This document shows, one piece after another, positions 33,667-42,854 of a stretch of DNA of 64,000 nucleotides (positions are counted from its first letter, which is position 1; each line of letters opens with the position of its first letter). The position numbers and the translations under genes are program-made. The stretch comes from Holophagaceae bacterium (GTDB lineage: Bacteria; Acidobacteriota; Holophagae; Holophagales; Holophagaceae), in NCBI GenBank assembly GCA_016710635.1, contig JADJVL010000014.1:93573-157572 (forward strand), in the 5' to 3' direction. Below the pieces are notes generated by a model. It did not search any database. It saw nothing but the letters and a program-made list of their open reading frames with translations, and was not told the DNA's origin.

Positions 33667-34950
33667 TCAGAGGGGGGCGAGGCCGTGGGCCCGGCGCAGC
33701 TGGAAGGTGGCGGCCCAGACGCCGAGCTGGGCCTGGACCCGCTGGCTCTCCAGCTGCCGCTCCTGGCGTTCGGCCTGCAGCAGGTCCAGGGAGCTGATGA
33801 GCCCCTCCTGGAAGGAGTCCCGGCTCATCCGCAGGGCTTCGAGCCCCGCGTCGTAGGCCTTCGTGGCGGCGTCCAGCAGGGCCCGGGATTTCTCCAGCTC
33901 CCGCTGGGCGGACTGCTGGTCCACCTGCACCTGGCGCGCGAGGTCGATGCGGGTCTGCCGGACCTGCTCCAGCAGCGCCCGGTTCTGTGCCCGGCGCCCG
34001 CTGGTCCTGAAGCCGTCGAAGATCGGCACCTTCAGGGTGAGGCTCACGCGCCAGGTGTCGTAGGGATCCTGGAACAGCAGGTCCGTGCGCTTGGCCATGT
34101 ACCCGTAGCTCGCGTTGAAGTCGATGCGCGGGCGGAGGTCCGAGGCGAGGATGCGGTCGTTGATGCGCAGGACGCGCTCCTGCTCGTCCAGCTGCTTCAG
34201 CTCGCTGCGGAGGCCGCCGTCGGCGCCCTCGTCCGCCGGCGCCGCGGGCAGGGGCGTCAGGAGCAGGGGCGTCCGGGGATCGAGCCCCAGCTGGCCGTTG
34301 AGGATCTCCAGGGCGCGCTGGAGGTTGGCCTGGGCCTGGAGCGCTTCGGGCTCGACGCCGAGCAGTTCGGCCTGGGCCCGGAGGAGGTCCAGGCGGGTGG
34401 CGCTCTGGGCGTCGAGCTTGTTCTGGATGTCCTCCAGGAGCCGCAGGGCGGCGTCCTTGCGCACCTGCACCACGTCGAGCTGGGCGCGGGCGTTCAGCAC
34501 CGCGAGGTAGGCCTTGGCGACGCCGTGGAGGATGTCGAGCTCGGCGGTGGTGAAGGCTGCCTGGGCTTCGGTCTGGCCGATCCGGGCGGCGTCCACGGCG
34601 CCGGACAACTTGCCCCAGGCGAAGATGGGCTGGCTCAGGCTGAGCTGGGTCGTGTAGATGTAGCGGGCGTGGATGATGTTGGCGGCGTCAGGGCCCAGGG
34701 AATCACCGAAGGGCGAATTCAGGATGCTGACGTCCCGGGTGCGGGTCGCGTCGCCGGTGGCCGTGAGCTGGGGCAGGGCGTCGGCGCGGGCGGTGGTGAT
34801 GAGGCTGCGGCGTTCCTCCACCCGCGCCATGGCGGCCTTCAACAGCGCGTTCTCGCGCTTGGCCCGCTGCAGGGCGGCCTGGAGATCGAGGGCCTGGGCC
34901 GCGGGGGCGAGGGATGGTGCGGCCACCTGGGCTGGAGGCGGGAACAGCAT
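33667..34950 (-). CDS. TolC-family outer membrane efflux protein
   Basis: A 427-residue OEP-family protein with two helical repeats (AKRENALLKAAMARVEERRSL, and the second near LARQVQVDQQSAQREL) and a YTTQLSLSQPIFAWGK strand typical of TolC. ATG 34950 comes 2 nt after the tetR stop. The N-terminus (MLFPPPAQVAAPSLAP) lacks a positively charged n-region and a clear hydrophobic core, so a normal Sec signal is not visible. Either export is atypical or the start is misassigned. Function as the outer-membrane channel of the adjacent RND pump is inferred from context. Confidence 0.88.
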   Translation of the reverse strand: MLFPPPAQVAAPSLAPAAQALDLQAALQRAKRENALLKAAMARVEERRSLITTARADALPQLTATGDATRTRDVSILNSPFGDSLGPDAANIIHARYIYTTQLSLSQPIFAWGKLSGAVDAARIGQTEAQAAFTTAELDILHGVAKAYLAVLNARAQLDVVQVRKDAALRLLEDIQNKLDAQSATRLDLLRAQAELLGVEPEALQAQANLQRALEILNGQLGLDPRTPLLLTPLPAAPADEGADGGLRSELKQLDEQERVLRINDRILASDLRPRIDFNASYGYMAKRTDLLFQDPYDTWRVSLTLKVPIFDGFRTSGRRAQNRALLEQVRQTRIDLARQVQVDQQSAQRELEKSRALLDAATKAYDAGLEALRMSRDSFQEGLISSLDLLQAERQERQLESQRVQAQLGVWAATFQLRRAHGLAPL

Positions 34951-34952
34951 GG

Positions 34953-35603
34953 TCAGGCTCCTTCCACGCCGAGGGCGCGCAGAGTGTGATCGAGCATGAA
35001 TTCGGCGAAGGCCTGCCCGTCCGCGGGAAAGGGGCGGCCGTCGTTGCGGAGCCGAAAGAGGCCCGGCAGCAGGGCGCAGGCCAGCACTGGACCGATGACG
35101 GCGAGGCCGAGGCTGACCCGGTCCTCGTCGGAGAGACCGGGCCGGAGGATGCCGAGGCAATTGGCGAGGTGTTCGAAGTGGGGCTTCATGAACTCCCGGT
35201 CCAGGGCTTCCAGGCGCGGTCCGCCTTCCGCCAGCTCCCGCAGCACGACGGCCATGAAGGCGCGGTCAAGGGGGTCCTGGGCGAGTCCGAGCTGCAGGTC
35301 CATCACGGCGCTCTGCAGGTGGACCCGCAGGCCTTCAATGGCCAGGGCCCGGGCGTCCGGTGCCGCGGGATCCGGCAGGGGACGCTCCAGCTGGGACAGC
35401 TTGCTGGGGCAGCGCAGGAAGCCTTCCCTCAGCACGGCCTCATAAAGCCCGTCCTTGCCGCCGAAGTGGTAGGAGATCATCGCCAGGTTGGCCTTGGCCC
35501 GCTTGGCGATCTCCCGCAGGCCCACCCCGTCGTAGCCCGATTCGGCGAAGAGCTGGGTGGCGGCCTCGATCAGGCGTTGGCGGAGGTCGGGGGCGTCGGT
35601 CAT
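34953..35603 (-). CDS. TetR family transcriptional regulator (CecR-like)
   Basis: A 216-residue TetR regulator. The N-terminal HTH is clear (LIEAATQLFAESGYDGVGLR, then IAKRAKANLAMISYHFGGKD), and the long C-terminal ligand domain with FEHLANCLGILRPGLSDEDRV resembles the CecR/DUF1956 group. It is the first gene of the efflux operon, which it probably represses. A candidate operator lies 39 nt upstream of its start. Confidence 0.92.
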   Translation of the reverse strand: MTDAPDLRQRLIEAATQLFAESGYDGVGLREIAKRAKANLAMISYHFGGKDGLYEAVLREGFLRCPSKLSQLERPLPDPAAPDARALAIEGLRVHLQSAVMDLQLGLAQDPLDRAFMAVVLRELAEGGPRLEALDREFMKPHFEHLANCLGILRPGLSDEDRVSLGLAVIGPVLACALLPGLFRLRNDGRPFPADGQAFAEFMLDHTLRALGVEGA

Positions 35604-35641
35604 GGCGAAGATCCTGGGGCGGGGGCCCGGACCTTTGATGC

Positions 35642-35660
35642 TAAACAATCGTTTGATTGA
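35642..35660. promoter_or_regulatory. candidate TetR operator
   Basis: In an AT-rich patch upstream of tetR, AAAC-AATC-GTTT (35643-35654) and CAATC-GTTT-GATTG (35646-35659) form two overlapping inverted repeats. Overlapping palindromes of this size are usual for TetR-type operators. Binding is inferred from position only. Confidence 0.5.
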
Positions 35661-35815
35661 TGCAAGAACGAATTTGCAACTCTCCTCAACCAGCCGCATA
35701 GCCCTTTTTAAACCAATGGCTTGAGGCGCGCTTGTCCCAGTCCGCGCCCAGCGCCAACCCTGGACAGACGACAACTGGCGGCGGACGGTGGCTCGCGTAG
35801 GACGAGGCCCGCGCC

Positions 35816-37069
35816 CTACTCGATGGGAAGGCGCCCTTGCGTGAGCCGGATGATGGCGGGCACGTGGAGGTCCTCGGCATAGCTGGCCACTTCCCCGCTG
35901 GGGGTCGGTGGCTGGGACACGAGGCGCGTGGGGGTCACCGGGTGGGGCGTGTCGAGGGGACCGGAAAGCGGACCGCTGGGGACGTCGCCGTAGACCCGGC
36001 CGCTGGGGCCGTTGTGAGGCTGGGCGAAGTCGCCGTGGGCGGCGGCTTCCGCGGCGAGGGCTTCCCGGGTGTTCATCGGCCGGTAGACCGGCTCGGCGCC
36101 GGCTTCGAAGCCCGACGCGAGCACGGTGACGAGGACCCGGTCTTCCAGTTCCGGCGCCTCCACCTGGCAGAGCTTGATGTTCGCGACGCCCTGGTAGTGG
36201 TCGCTCAGGTAGTTCATGGCGGTCTCCACCGCGGACAGCTCCACCGTCTCCCAGTCCGCCATGACGCTGACGATCACCTGGGTCGCGGGGCCGTGGGCGG
36301 CGCGGTCGAGGAGGGGGCAGGAGAGCGCCTTCTGCAGGGCGTCCAGGATGGCTTCGTCGCCGCGGCCCTGGCCGGTGCCGATGAGGGCCTCGCCGCAGTC
36401 CCGCAGCACGGCCTCCACATCGGCGAAGTCGCCGTTCAGGGTGCCGGGGCGGAGGATGAGGTCGGTGATGCCCCGCACGCCCTGGAGCAGCACGCCATCC
36501 GCGACTTTGAAGGCCTCCTTGAAGGTGTAGCGCTGCTCGCAGAGGGCCTTGAGCTTTTCGTTGCTGACCACGATGAGGGTGTCCGCGGTGCTCCGCAGGC
36601 GGTCCAGGCCGTCCTGGGCATTGGCCATCTTGCCGCTGCCTTCCCACCGGAAGGGCGTGACCACCACGGCCACGGTGAGGGCGCCGAGTTCCCGGGCGTA
36701 GCTGGCGATGACGGGCGCGGCGCCGGTGCCCGTGCCGCCGCCCATGCCCGCGGTGATGAAGACCATGTCCGCGCCCGCCAGCAGGCCCAGAATCTCCTCC
36801 CGGCTCTCTTCGGCGGCGATGGCGCCCTTCTCGGCGCTGCCCCCGGCGCCGAGGCCGCGGGAGTACTGGGGTCCGAGGGCGAGGCGCGCGTGGGCCTTGC
36901 TCTGGGCGAGGCTCTGCTGGTCCGTGTTGAGGGAGATGAACTGGACGCCCTGCACCCCGGCCTCGATCATCCGGTTCACGGCGTTGCAGCCCGCGCCGCC
37001 GACGCCCACGACCTTGATGGTAGCGCCGGTGAGGTGGGGCGGTTCGGGCAGGAAGGGGACCTCGGCCAT
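35816..37069 (-). CDS. ftsZ: cell division GTPase FtsZ
   Basis: A 417-residue tubulin-like GTPase that forms the Z-ring. The GTP-binding [11 protein letters not shown], the tubulin signature [15 protein letters not shown] and the T7 region [10 protein letters not shown] are present. After a Pro/Ser-rich linker of about 60 residues, the tail reads [17 protein letters not shown]. This keeps the IPA-like core of the conserved C-terminal peptide that binds FtsA, though it differs from the common DIPAFLR form. It follows ftsA by 11 nt and is the last gene of the murB-ftsQ-ftsA-ftsZ run. Confidence 0.97.
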   Translation of the reverse strand: MAEVPFLPEPPHLTGATIKVVGVGGAGCNAVNRMIEAGVQGVQFISLNTDQQSLAQSKAHARLALGPQYSRGLGAGGSAEKGAIAAEESREEILGLLAGADMVFITAGMGGGTGTGAAPVIASYARELGALTVAVVVTPFRWEGSGKMANAQDGLDRLRSTADTLIVVSNEKLKALCEQRYTFKEAFKVADGVLLQGVRGITDLILRPGTLNGDFADVEAVLRDCGEALIGTGQGRGDEAILDALQKALSCPLLDRAAHGPATQVIVSVMADWETVELSAVETAMNYLSDHYQGVANIKLCQVEAPELEDRVLVTVLASGFEAGAEPVYRPMNTREALAAEAAAHGDFAQPHNGPSGRVYGDVPSGPLSGPLDTPHPVTPTRLVSQPPTPSGEVASYAEDLHVPAIIRLTQGRLPIE

Positions 37070-37080
37070 GGGATCTCCGT

Positions 37081-38295
37081 TCAGAAGAGTTTCTCGATGA
37101 AGCCCTTGATGCCGCCGCTGCGGGGGGACTTCGCGGAGCCCTCCATCAGCTCGCGGGCGTGGGCCTTCACGGCCCCCAGGGCGTTCGTGTAGAGGGGATT
37201 GCCGATGACCTGCGGCAGGCCGGTGATGCCCTGCACCCGGCCGATGACCACCCGGGGACGGCCCAGGATGTTCTGGGCGAGGATGGGCAGGTGCGGCAGC
37301 AGGGAACCGCCGCCGACGAGGTGGATGCCGCCGTGGATCTCGTGCACCAGACCGCTGCGCCCCACTTCGGCGAGCACCATGTTCAGCAGCTCCACCGCCC
37401 GGGCGTGCAGCACTTCGGCGATCTCGCGGCGGGAGGCCTGGCGGCCTTCGTCTTCCAGCTCGATCATCTCCTCGCTGGGCACCTGCATGGGCAGCGCCGT
37501 GCCGTACACGCGCTTGATGCGTTCGGCGATGCTGATGCCGCCGAGGTGCTTGGTGATCTCGAGGTCGCGGGTGAAGTGGCGCCCGCCGATGGGGATCACG
37601 GCGCTGTGGAAGAGGGCGCCGCGGAGGAAGACGCCGACGTGGGTGAGCTCGTCGCCGATGTCGACGATGACCGCGCCGTTCTCGCCGTCCTCCCGGGACA
37701 GCACCGCCTCCATGCTGGCGAGAGGCGAGTACATGAGGACGGAGCCCTGCAGGCCGGAGAGGTGAAGCGCGCGGTTGATGTTGGCCACCACGGAAGCCGG
37801 CGCGACGATGATGCGGATCTCCGCCTCCAGCGTGTCGCCCACCATGTTCACGGGATTGCGCAGGTCGCGCTGGCCCTTGATGTGGAACATCTGCGGCAGC
37901 TGGTGGAGGACCTGCTCCTCCTTGGCGAGCTTGCAGCCGTTCGCGGCCTGCTGCAGCACGCGGTCCCGGTCCAGGGTGGTGATCACCTTGTCGGCGGTGG
38001 AGATGGTGACGGAATCGCGGAGGTTCTCGCCCTTGAACTGGATGCCGTCCACGCTGACCCGCACGCCGTCGAGGCGCGTCTGCCCGGCGGTGCGCATGGC
38101 TTCCTCAACCGCACGGTTGATGGCGCGCACGGCGGCGTCCATGTCGTTGATCTCGCCCTGGCGGATGCCGCCGTCCGGCGGGCTGAGGCTGGCGCCGGTG
38201 ACGTTCAGGGTTCCGTTATCTTCGAGGACGGCGACAACAGCGACGACTTTGCTGGCACCTAGATCGAGTCCGAGAAGAACAGCGGGTTGAACCAT
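37081..38295 (-). CDS. ftsA: cell division protein FtsA
   Basis: A 404-residue actin-like ATPase tethering FtsZ to the membrane. The phosphate-1 motif [11 protein letters not shown], the FtsA-specific 1C domain (about 85-165), phosphate-2 [12 protein letters not shown] and the adenosine motif LVGGGSLLP are visible. The C-terminus ([11 protein letters not shown]) is the amphipathic membrane-targeting helix. It is placed between ftsQ (87 nt upstream) and ftsZ. Confidence 0.97.
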   Translation of the reverse strand: MVQPAVLLGLDLGASKVVAVVAVLEDNGTLNVTGASLSPPDGGIRQGEINDMDAAVRAINRAVEEAMRTAGQTRLDGVRVSVDGIQFKGENLRDSVTISTADKVITTLDRDRVLQQAANGCKLAKEEQVLHQLPQMFHIKGQRDLRNPVNMVGDTLEAEIRIIVAPASVVANINRALHLSGLQGSVLMYSPLASMEAVLSREDGENGAVIVDIGDELTHVGVFLRGALFHSAVIPIGGRHFTRDLEITKHLGGISIAERIKRVYGTALPMQVPSEEMIELEDEGRQASRREIAEVLHARAVELLNMVLAEVGRSGLVHEIHGGIHLVGGGSLLPHLPILAQNILGRPRVVIGRVQGITGLPQVIGNPLYTNALGAVKAHARELMEGSAKSPRSGGIKGFIEKLF

Positions 38296-38382
38296 GAATT
38301 GTGCCTGAGCCTCACTCTTCCAAGCATAGCCAGATTCGGGAGAGGCGCGAGGGGAGAGATTAAAAACCGGGCGAAAGGTCCA

Positions 38383-39183
38383 TCAGGGGGTTTCAGGTCC
38401 CGGTTTCTGGGACGGAGGCGCCGATTCGGCGGGCTCCCCCACGGCGATCTCCTCGTCCCACCGGAGGTCGATGTAGCGGATGGTCTTGAGGTCCGCTCTT
38501 TTGGAAAGCTGATCGAGATAAAGACCTTGAAAATTGGGGATATTCTTGGTGACATCCCGTTTTGGCAGATAGATCGGAGCTTCAAGCCCCTCCATGTAAG
38601 CCACCGGTCCACGGGGGCTCCACCGGATTTCCACGAGCCGGTCATAAAAATCACGCTGTTTATCGCGGATCTCCCTGGCAACGGCGAGCAGCAACGGTAA
38701 TGTTTCATCTGTTTGGCTATTTAGGTCACTGATGACGGGAATGGGCGTTAAATTGCCCTGATTGACCCGATCGAGCACATATCCATCATCGGACATCAGG
38801 AACACGCCTTCGGGCCGCACCAGCCAGAGCATAGGCCGGCGCTCCTCGATCACCAGGCTCAGCCGGTCCGGCGGGTCCTTCCGGATGAGGGCGCCTTTCA
38901 CCCAGCGCAGCGCGGTGATTTCGGTGCGCAGGCGCTCCGTGTCCATCCAGAACAGCTGCTTGCCCAGGCAGATCTTTTCGGCGATGGCCTGGGCCTGCTC
39001 CAGGCGCGCCCCGCGGGTGCCGCTGACGGAGACCTGCTCGATGGTCAGGCGCTGGAGCCCGAGGAAGCGCTGGCCGATTTCCAGCGTGCCCCAGCCCGCC
39101 GCCAGCACCAGCGCCGCCACCAGTCCCAGCCGCGCCCAGGGCAGCCACGGGCGCTTGGGTCGCGTGCGGGGGAGGAGGGCCAT
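38383..39183 (-). CDS. ftsQ: cell division protein FtsQ
   Basis: A 266-residue bitopic protein: a short basic cytoplasmic N-terminus (PRTRPKRPW), one TM helix (about 17-33), then a POTRA domain beginning QRLTIEQVSVSGTRG and the FtsQ/DivIB beta domain. It nucleates the FtsQLB division subcomplex. It lies 30 nt after murB; ddl, often found here, is absent. Its 3' half (about 38.5-38.77 kb) is markedly poorer in GC than the surroundings. Confidence 0.92.
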   Translation of the reverse strand: MALLPRTRPKRPWLPWARLGLVAALVLAAGWGTLEIGQRFLGLQRLTIEQVSVSGTRGARLEQAQAIAEKICLGKQLFWMDTERLRTEITALRWVKGALIRKDPPDRLSLVIEERRPMLWLVRPEGVFLMSDDGYVLDRVNQGNLTPIPVISDLNSQTDETLPLLLAVAREIRDKQRDFYDRLVEIRWSPRGPVAYMEGLEAPIYLPKRDVTKNIPNFQGLYLDQLSKRADLKTIRYIDLRWDEEIAVGEPAESAPPSQKPGPETP

Positions 39184-39213
39184 GCCCTAGCCTACAGCCT
39201 CGAGGCGGCACCT

Positions 39214-40116
39214 TCAGCCTTCAGACCCAGGGCTTCGCCAGATTTCGACCTCGGGTTCGAGTTCCACACCGTGGAACATGCGCACCTTCTCCCGCACGGC
39301 CTCCATCAAGGCGTCGAAATCCTCCGGTGTGGCATGGCCGTGGTTGATGAGGAAGTTGGCGTGGTCCGGGCTCACTTCCGCGTCGCCGATGCGCAGTCCC
39401 TTCAGTCCGGCCTGGTCGATGAGGCGGCCGGCGCTGAGGCCGGCGGGATTCTTGAAGATGCACCCGGCGTTGCGCCGGCTGAGGGGCTGGCTGGTGCCGC
39501 GCCGGCCCATGTTCTCCGCCACCTTCGCCTGGATGACCCCGGCGTCCCCCGGCGCGAGGCGGACGGTGTAGGCGAGCGCCACGTGGCCGCCGGTGAGGAA
39601 GCTGGACCGGTAGCCGAACTCCCCGGGGTCGGGACGCTTTTCGATGAGGTCGCCGTCCGGGGTGAGAAAACGGAAGGTGTCCAGGACCTCCACGAGCTCG
39701 GTGCCGTAGGCGCCGGCGTTCATACGCAGGGCGCCGCCGGTGCTGCCGGGGATGCCCGCCGCATACTCCAGGCCCGACAGGCCGAGCCGTCCGGCGTCCT
39801 GGCTGAGGCGGATGTGGCCGTAACTGGCGGGGGCGCTGAGACGGGGACCATCCTGGCGCAGGGTCTTCGGAAAGGCGAGCCGCAGGACCGGCACTTCCAC
39901 GTCGCCGAAGATCACGAGGTTCGAGCCGCCGCCGAGCACGCGGTAGGGCAGGGCTTCCCTGGCGCAGGCCTGAACGAAGCGCTGGGCCTCGGCTTCCGTG
40001 GCGGGCTCGAAGAGCCACCGGCAAAGCCCGCCGACGCCCAGGGTCGTGAGCTTCGGAAAGGGCACGTCCCGGCGGTGGGGGAGCGTCAGCAGGTCATCGG
40101 GGAGCGGGTGGGGCAT
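39214..40116 (-). CDS. murB: UDP-N-acetylenolpyruvoylglucosamine reductase
   Basis: A 300-residue FAD-dependent reductase of peptidoglycan precursor synthesis. Landmarks: TTLGVGGLCRW, LGGGSNLVIFGD, the AGIPGSTGGALRMNAGAYG flavin motif and the C-terminal LINHGHATPED region of type II enzymes. The proton-donor position reads NAGCIFKNP, with Cys in place of the Ser usual in the E. coli enzyme. It is the first recognised gene of the division run and follows ogt with a 4-nt gap on the same strand. Confidence 0.96.
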   Translation of the reverse strand: MPHPLPDDLLTLPHRRDVPFPKLTTLGVGGLCRWLFEPATEAEAQRFVQACAREALPYRVLGGGSNLVIFGDVEVPVLRLAFPKTLRQDGPRLSAPASYGHIRLSQDAGRLGLSGLEYAAGIPGSTGGALRMNAGAYGTELVEVLDTFRFLTPDGDLIEKRPDPGEFGYRSSFLTGGHVALAYTVRLAPGDAGVIQAKVAENMGRRGTSQPLSRRNAGCIFKNPAGLSAGRLIDQAGLKGLRIGDAEVSPDHANFLINHGHATPEDFDALMEAVREKVRMFHGVELEPEVEIWRSPGSEG

Positions 40117-40120
40117 CCCC

Positions 40121-40600
40121 TCAAGTATGTCCCGGGGCTTCCAGGGCCCGCAGCCTCTGCTTCAGGTCCATGGACCCGAAGGCGCTCCAGCCCCCTTCGC
40201 CATCCCGGGCCACCACGCGGTGGCAGGGGATGAGCAGGAGGATGGGATTGGCCTTCACCGCGCGGCCCACGGCCCGGGCGGCGCCGGGCCGGCCCGCCCG
40301 CAACGCCACATCTCCGTAGCTGAGGGTCTCGCCTGGCCTCGTGGCCCGCAGCACGGCGGCGACCTGGGCCTGGAAGGGCGACAGGACGGAGAGGTCGAGG
40401 GGGATGGCGGCCAGGTCTGCGGGGCGGCCCGCCAGGTGGGCGGTGATCTTGCGGACCGCCTCGAAGATCCACCAGGGCGCCCGGGCCGAGGGCTTCTCCA
40501 CCGCTTCCCCGGGTCCGAGGAACCGCAAGGCGCGCACGCCCTCCTCACCCCAGGCCAGGCCGCAGGGGCCGAAGGCGGTGGCGAAGGTCAGCTGGTCCAT
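40121..40600 (-). CDS. ogt: methylated-DNA--[protein]-cysteine S-methyltransferase
   Basis: A 159-residue O6-alkylguanine DNA repair protein. The C-terminal domain has the helix-turn-helix (GDVALRAGRPGAARAVG), Asn hinge (KANP) and acceptor-Cys motif LLIPCHRVV, followed by GGWSAFGSMDLKQRL. ATG 40600 is chosen; another ATG at 40618 lacks a ribosome-binding site and overlaps the divergent ruvX start codon. It directly reverses O6-methylguanine by suicide transfer to Cys. Confidence 0.94.
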   Translation of the reverse strand: MDQLTFATAFGPCGLAWGEEGVRALRFLGPGEAVEKPSARAPWWIFEAVRKITAHLAGRPADLAAIPLDLSVLSPFQAQVAAVLRATRPGETLSYGDVALRAGRPGAARAVGRAVKANPILLLIPCHRVVARDGEGGWSAFGSMDLKQRLRALEAPGHT

Positions 40601-40616
40601 GCCGTAGGATCTCTCC

Positions 40617-41054
40617 ATGCGCTGGTTGTCGATAGATCACGGCACGAAGAAGGTCGGCCTCGCCTTCTGCGACGAGCTGGAGATCCTCGCCTCCCCCTTC
40701 GAAGTCTGGCCCCAGGAGGAGGCGCGCACCCTGGACCGCCTCGCCGGTCTCTGCCGGGCGGAGGGCGTGCAGGCGCTGTGCGTGGGCCTGCCGAGGCATC
40801 AGGACGGCGTGGAAAGCGCGACGGCGGCGGCGGCCCGGTCCTTCGGCGAGGCCCTGGCGGCGCGCACCGGCCTGCCCCTGCGCTTCGCCGACGAGCACCT
40901 GAGCAGCGCCGAGGCGGAGCGCCTCCTGCGGGAACGGGGCGTGAAGCCCGAGCGGCGAAAGGCCCTGCTGGACGCGGCCGCGGCGGCGGTGATCCTGGCA
41001 GGCCTGCTCGAAACGCGGCGCAGCCAAGGGGTGCCAGCCTCGGAGTTCGGATAG
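40617..41054 (+). CDS. ruvX: Holliday junction resolvase-like YqgF/RuvX
   Basis: A 145-residue RNase H-fold protein of the YqgF family, implicated in 16S rRNA 5'-end processing and junction resolution. Conserved acidic residues sit in LSIDHGTKKVGLA (Asp after strand 1), in ADEHLSSAEA and in LLDAAAAAVIL. VGLPRHQDG matches the family GxPxxxDG motif. It is divergent from ogt, with a gap of 16 nt between the chosen starts. Confidence 0.94.
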   Translation: MRWLSIDHGTKKVGLAFCDELEILASPFEVWPQEEARTLDRLAGLCRAEGVQALCVGLPRHQDGVESATAAAARSFGEALAARTGLPLRFADEHLSSAEAERLLRERGVKPERRKALLDAAAAAVILAGLLETRRSQGVPASEFG

Positions 41055-41138
41055 GCGCATCCCGTTGTGGGCAACCCCTCGTGCGGAGATCAGGGATAAG
41101 ATGGGCGCCAACCTGAACGCCCACAGTTGGAATTCGCC

Positions 41139-42797
41139 ATGAGCCTGTCCTCCCTGTTGCCATGCCGGGGCCTTCGGGTCTGGGCGTCGGCGCGGGTCCT
41201 GACGCTTCTCCCCGTGGTCATTCCGGCGCTCCTCCCTTCGGCAGTGGCCTTCGCCCAGCCCCGGCCGCCCACGGCGACCAACAAGCTCTTCCTCCATTCC
41301 AAGCCCGCGGTGGTGCGCATCTACGCCGGTTTCACCGGCCAGTGGCAGTGGAACGGGCAGACCTGGCGGACCGGCTCCGTGGGCAGCGGCTCGGGCTTCA
41401 TCCTCAACCCGGACGGCTACATCCTCACCAACGCCCACGTGGTGAGCGACATCCGGGACGGGGACCAGGCCGGCAAGCGGAGCCTCCTGTTCCAGCTCGC
41501 CGTGCAGGCCCTGCGCGCCCGTGGCCTCGCGGTGAACCAGGCCTCGGTGCTGCAAGCGGCGGGGGTGCTCAACGGCCAGGCCTCCCTGGTGGACTTCCGC
41601 CGCATCAATGTGGTGGTGCTCCAGAGCGGCCGCCGCTTCCCCTTCGAAATCAAGTCCTACGGCGCCCCCAGCGGCCAGGGCAATGACCTGGCCACGGGCA
41701 AGGACGTGGCGGTCCTGAAGATCGAGATCAAGAACGCGCCCACCTTGCGGGTGGGCAATTCGGACAGCGTGCAGGTGGGCGACCGCATCTACGTGATGGG
41801 TTTCCCCGGCGCCGCGGACTCCTCCCTGCTGGACCAGAAGTCGGCCCTCGAGCCCACCATCAACGACGGCTCCATCTCCGCCAAGAAGACCTCCGCGGAC
41901 GGCGCGCCCATCCTCCAGACCAACACCAGCGCCACCCACGGCAATTCTGGGGGCCCGGCCATCAACGAGAAGGGGGAGGTCATCGGCCTCCTGACCTTCC
42001 GGGGCAACACGGTGAACGGCCAGGAGATCCAAGGGTTCAACTTCCTGGTGCCCACCAGCACCGCCCAGGAGTTCATCCGCCAGGCCGGCGTGGACAACCG
42101 GGAAAGCCCGGTGGACCGCAAGTGGCAGGAGGGGCTGGACGCCTACTGGGGCGAGGAGTACCGCAATGCCCAGGGTGACTTCCAGGAGGTGCTGGCCCTC
42201 TATGCGGACCATTCGGAGGCCGCCAGGCTGGTAGCGGACTGCAAGGAGCACATCGCCCGGGGCGACGACAAGTCCGGCCTCGTGGTACTGGGCTGGGTGG
42301 GCGCCCTGGGCTGCGGCTTCCTCCTCCTCGTGGTGGGGGGCGTGATTCTGCTGGTCGTCATGAACCGCCGCAAGGCCGCGCCTGCGAAGGCCCGCCCGGG
42401 CCCTTCGCAACCCCCACCGGCTCAGGCGCCGCCGTCCCAGGGGCCCAAGTCCGCCGCCCCCATGAAGACCGAAGTGTTCCGGGGCGGGATGGCGGGGGGC
42501 CGCCTCATCTGCACCTTGGGACCCCTACAAGGCCAGGAGTTCTCCCTGCACCAGGGCTTTTACATCGGCCGCGACGCGAGTCGCGCCCAGGTGGTGGTGC
42601 TGGACGCCCAGGTCTCCGGCCAGCACGTGTGGGTCGGGGCCTTGGCGGGGCGCATGCTCGCCCGGGATCCCGGCTCCACCAACGGCACCTTCCTGGAGGG
42701 CCGCCCGGGGGAGCGCATCACCGAAGTGGAGCTGAAGGACGGGGATGTCCTCGTCCTCGGCGGCGCCGGCACCATCAAGTTCATGTACAAGGCCTGA
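41139..42797 (+). CDS. membrane-anchored S1C-type serine protease with cytoplasmic FHA domain
   Basis: A 552-residue protein. It has a signal peptide (cleavage near AFAQP) and a trypsin-like S1C/DegP-type domain with triad His100 (TNAHVV), Asp189 (GKDVAVLK) and Ser270 (GNSGGPA). About 60 residues of helical, TPR-like sequence are followed by a TM helix at about 384-409. After a Pro-rich linker comes an FHA domain with IGRD (Arg478), VSGQH and STNGT, the phosphothreonine-binding residues. No PDZ domain is present. If exported as predicted, the protease is periplasmic and the FHA domain cytoplasmic. Start ATG 41139; TTG 41127 is possible. Confidence 0.88.
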   Translation: MSLSSLLPCRGLRVWASARVLTLLPVVIPALLPSAVAFAQPRPPTATNKLFLHSKPAVVRIYAGFTGQWQWNGQTWRTGSVGSGSGFILNPDGYILTNAHVVSDIRDGDQAGKRSLLFQLAVQALRARGLAVNQASVLQAAGVLNGQASLVDFRRINVVVLQSGRRFPFEIKSYGAPSGQGNDLATGKDVAVLKIEIKNAPTLRVGNSDSVQVGDRIYVMGFPGAADSSLLDQKSALEPTINDGSISAKKTSADGAPILQTNTSATHGNSGGPAINEKGEVIGLLTFRGNTVNGQEIQGFNFLVPTSTAQEFIRQAGVDNRESPVDRKWQEGLDAYWGEEYRNAQGDFQEVLALYADHSEAARLVADCKEHIARGDDKSGLVVLGWVGALGCGFLLLVVGGVILLVVMNRRKAAPAKARPGPSQPPPAQAPPSQGPKSAAPMKTEVFRGGMAGGRLICTLGPLQGQEFSLHQGFYIGRDASRAQVVVLDAQVSGQHVWVGALAGRMLARDPGSTNGTFLEGRPGERITEVELKDGDVLVLGGAGTIKFMYKA

Positions 42798-42854
42798 GGC
42801 CGTCACAGGGAAGGCGTCCTCGGCAACCAAGCCTGGTACCGACGAGGAGAATCC

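Noticed and set aside
29385..33797. 1470-codon open frame on the + strand
   Set aside because: It is the complement of the RND permease and adaptor genes. It is low-complexity (His/Asp/Gly/Glu-rich), has no family motif, and arises from GC-rich third positions.
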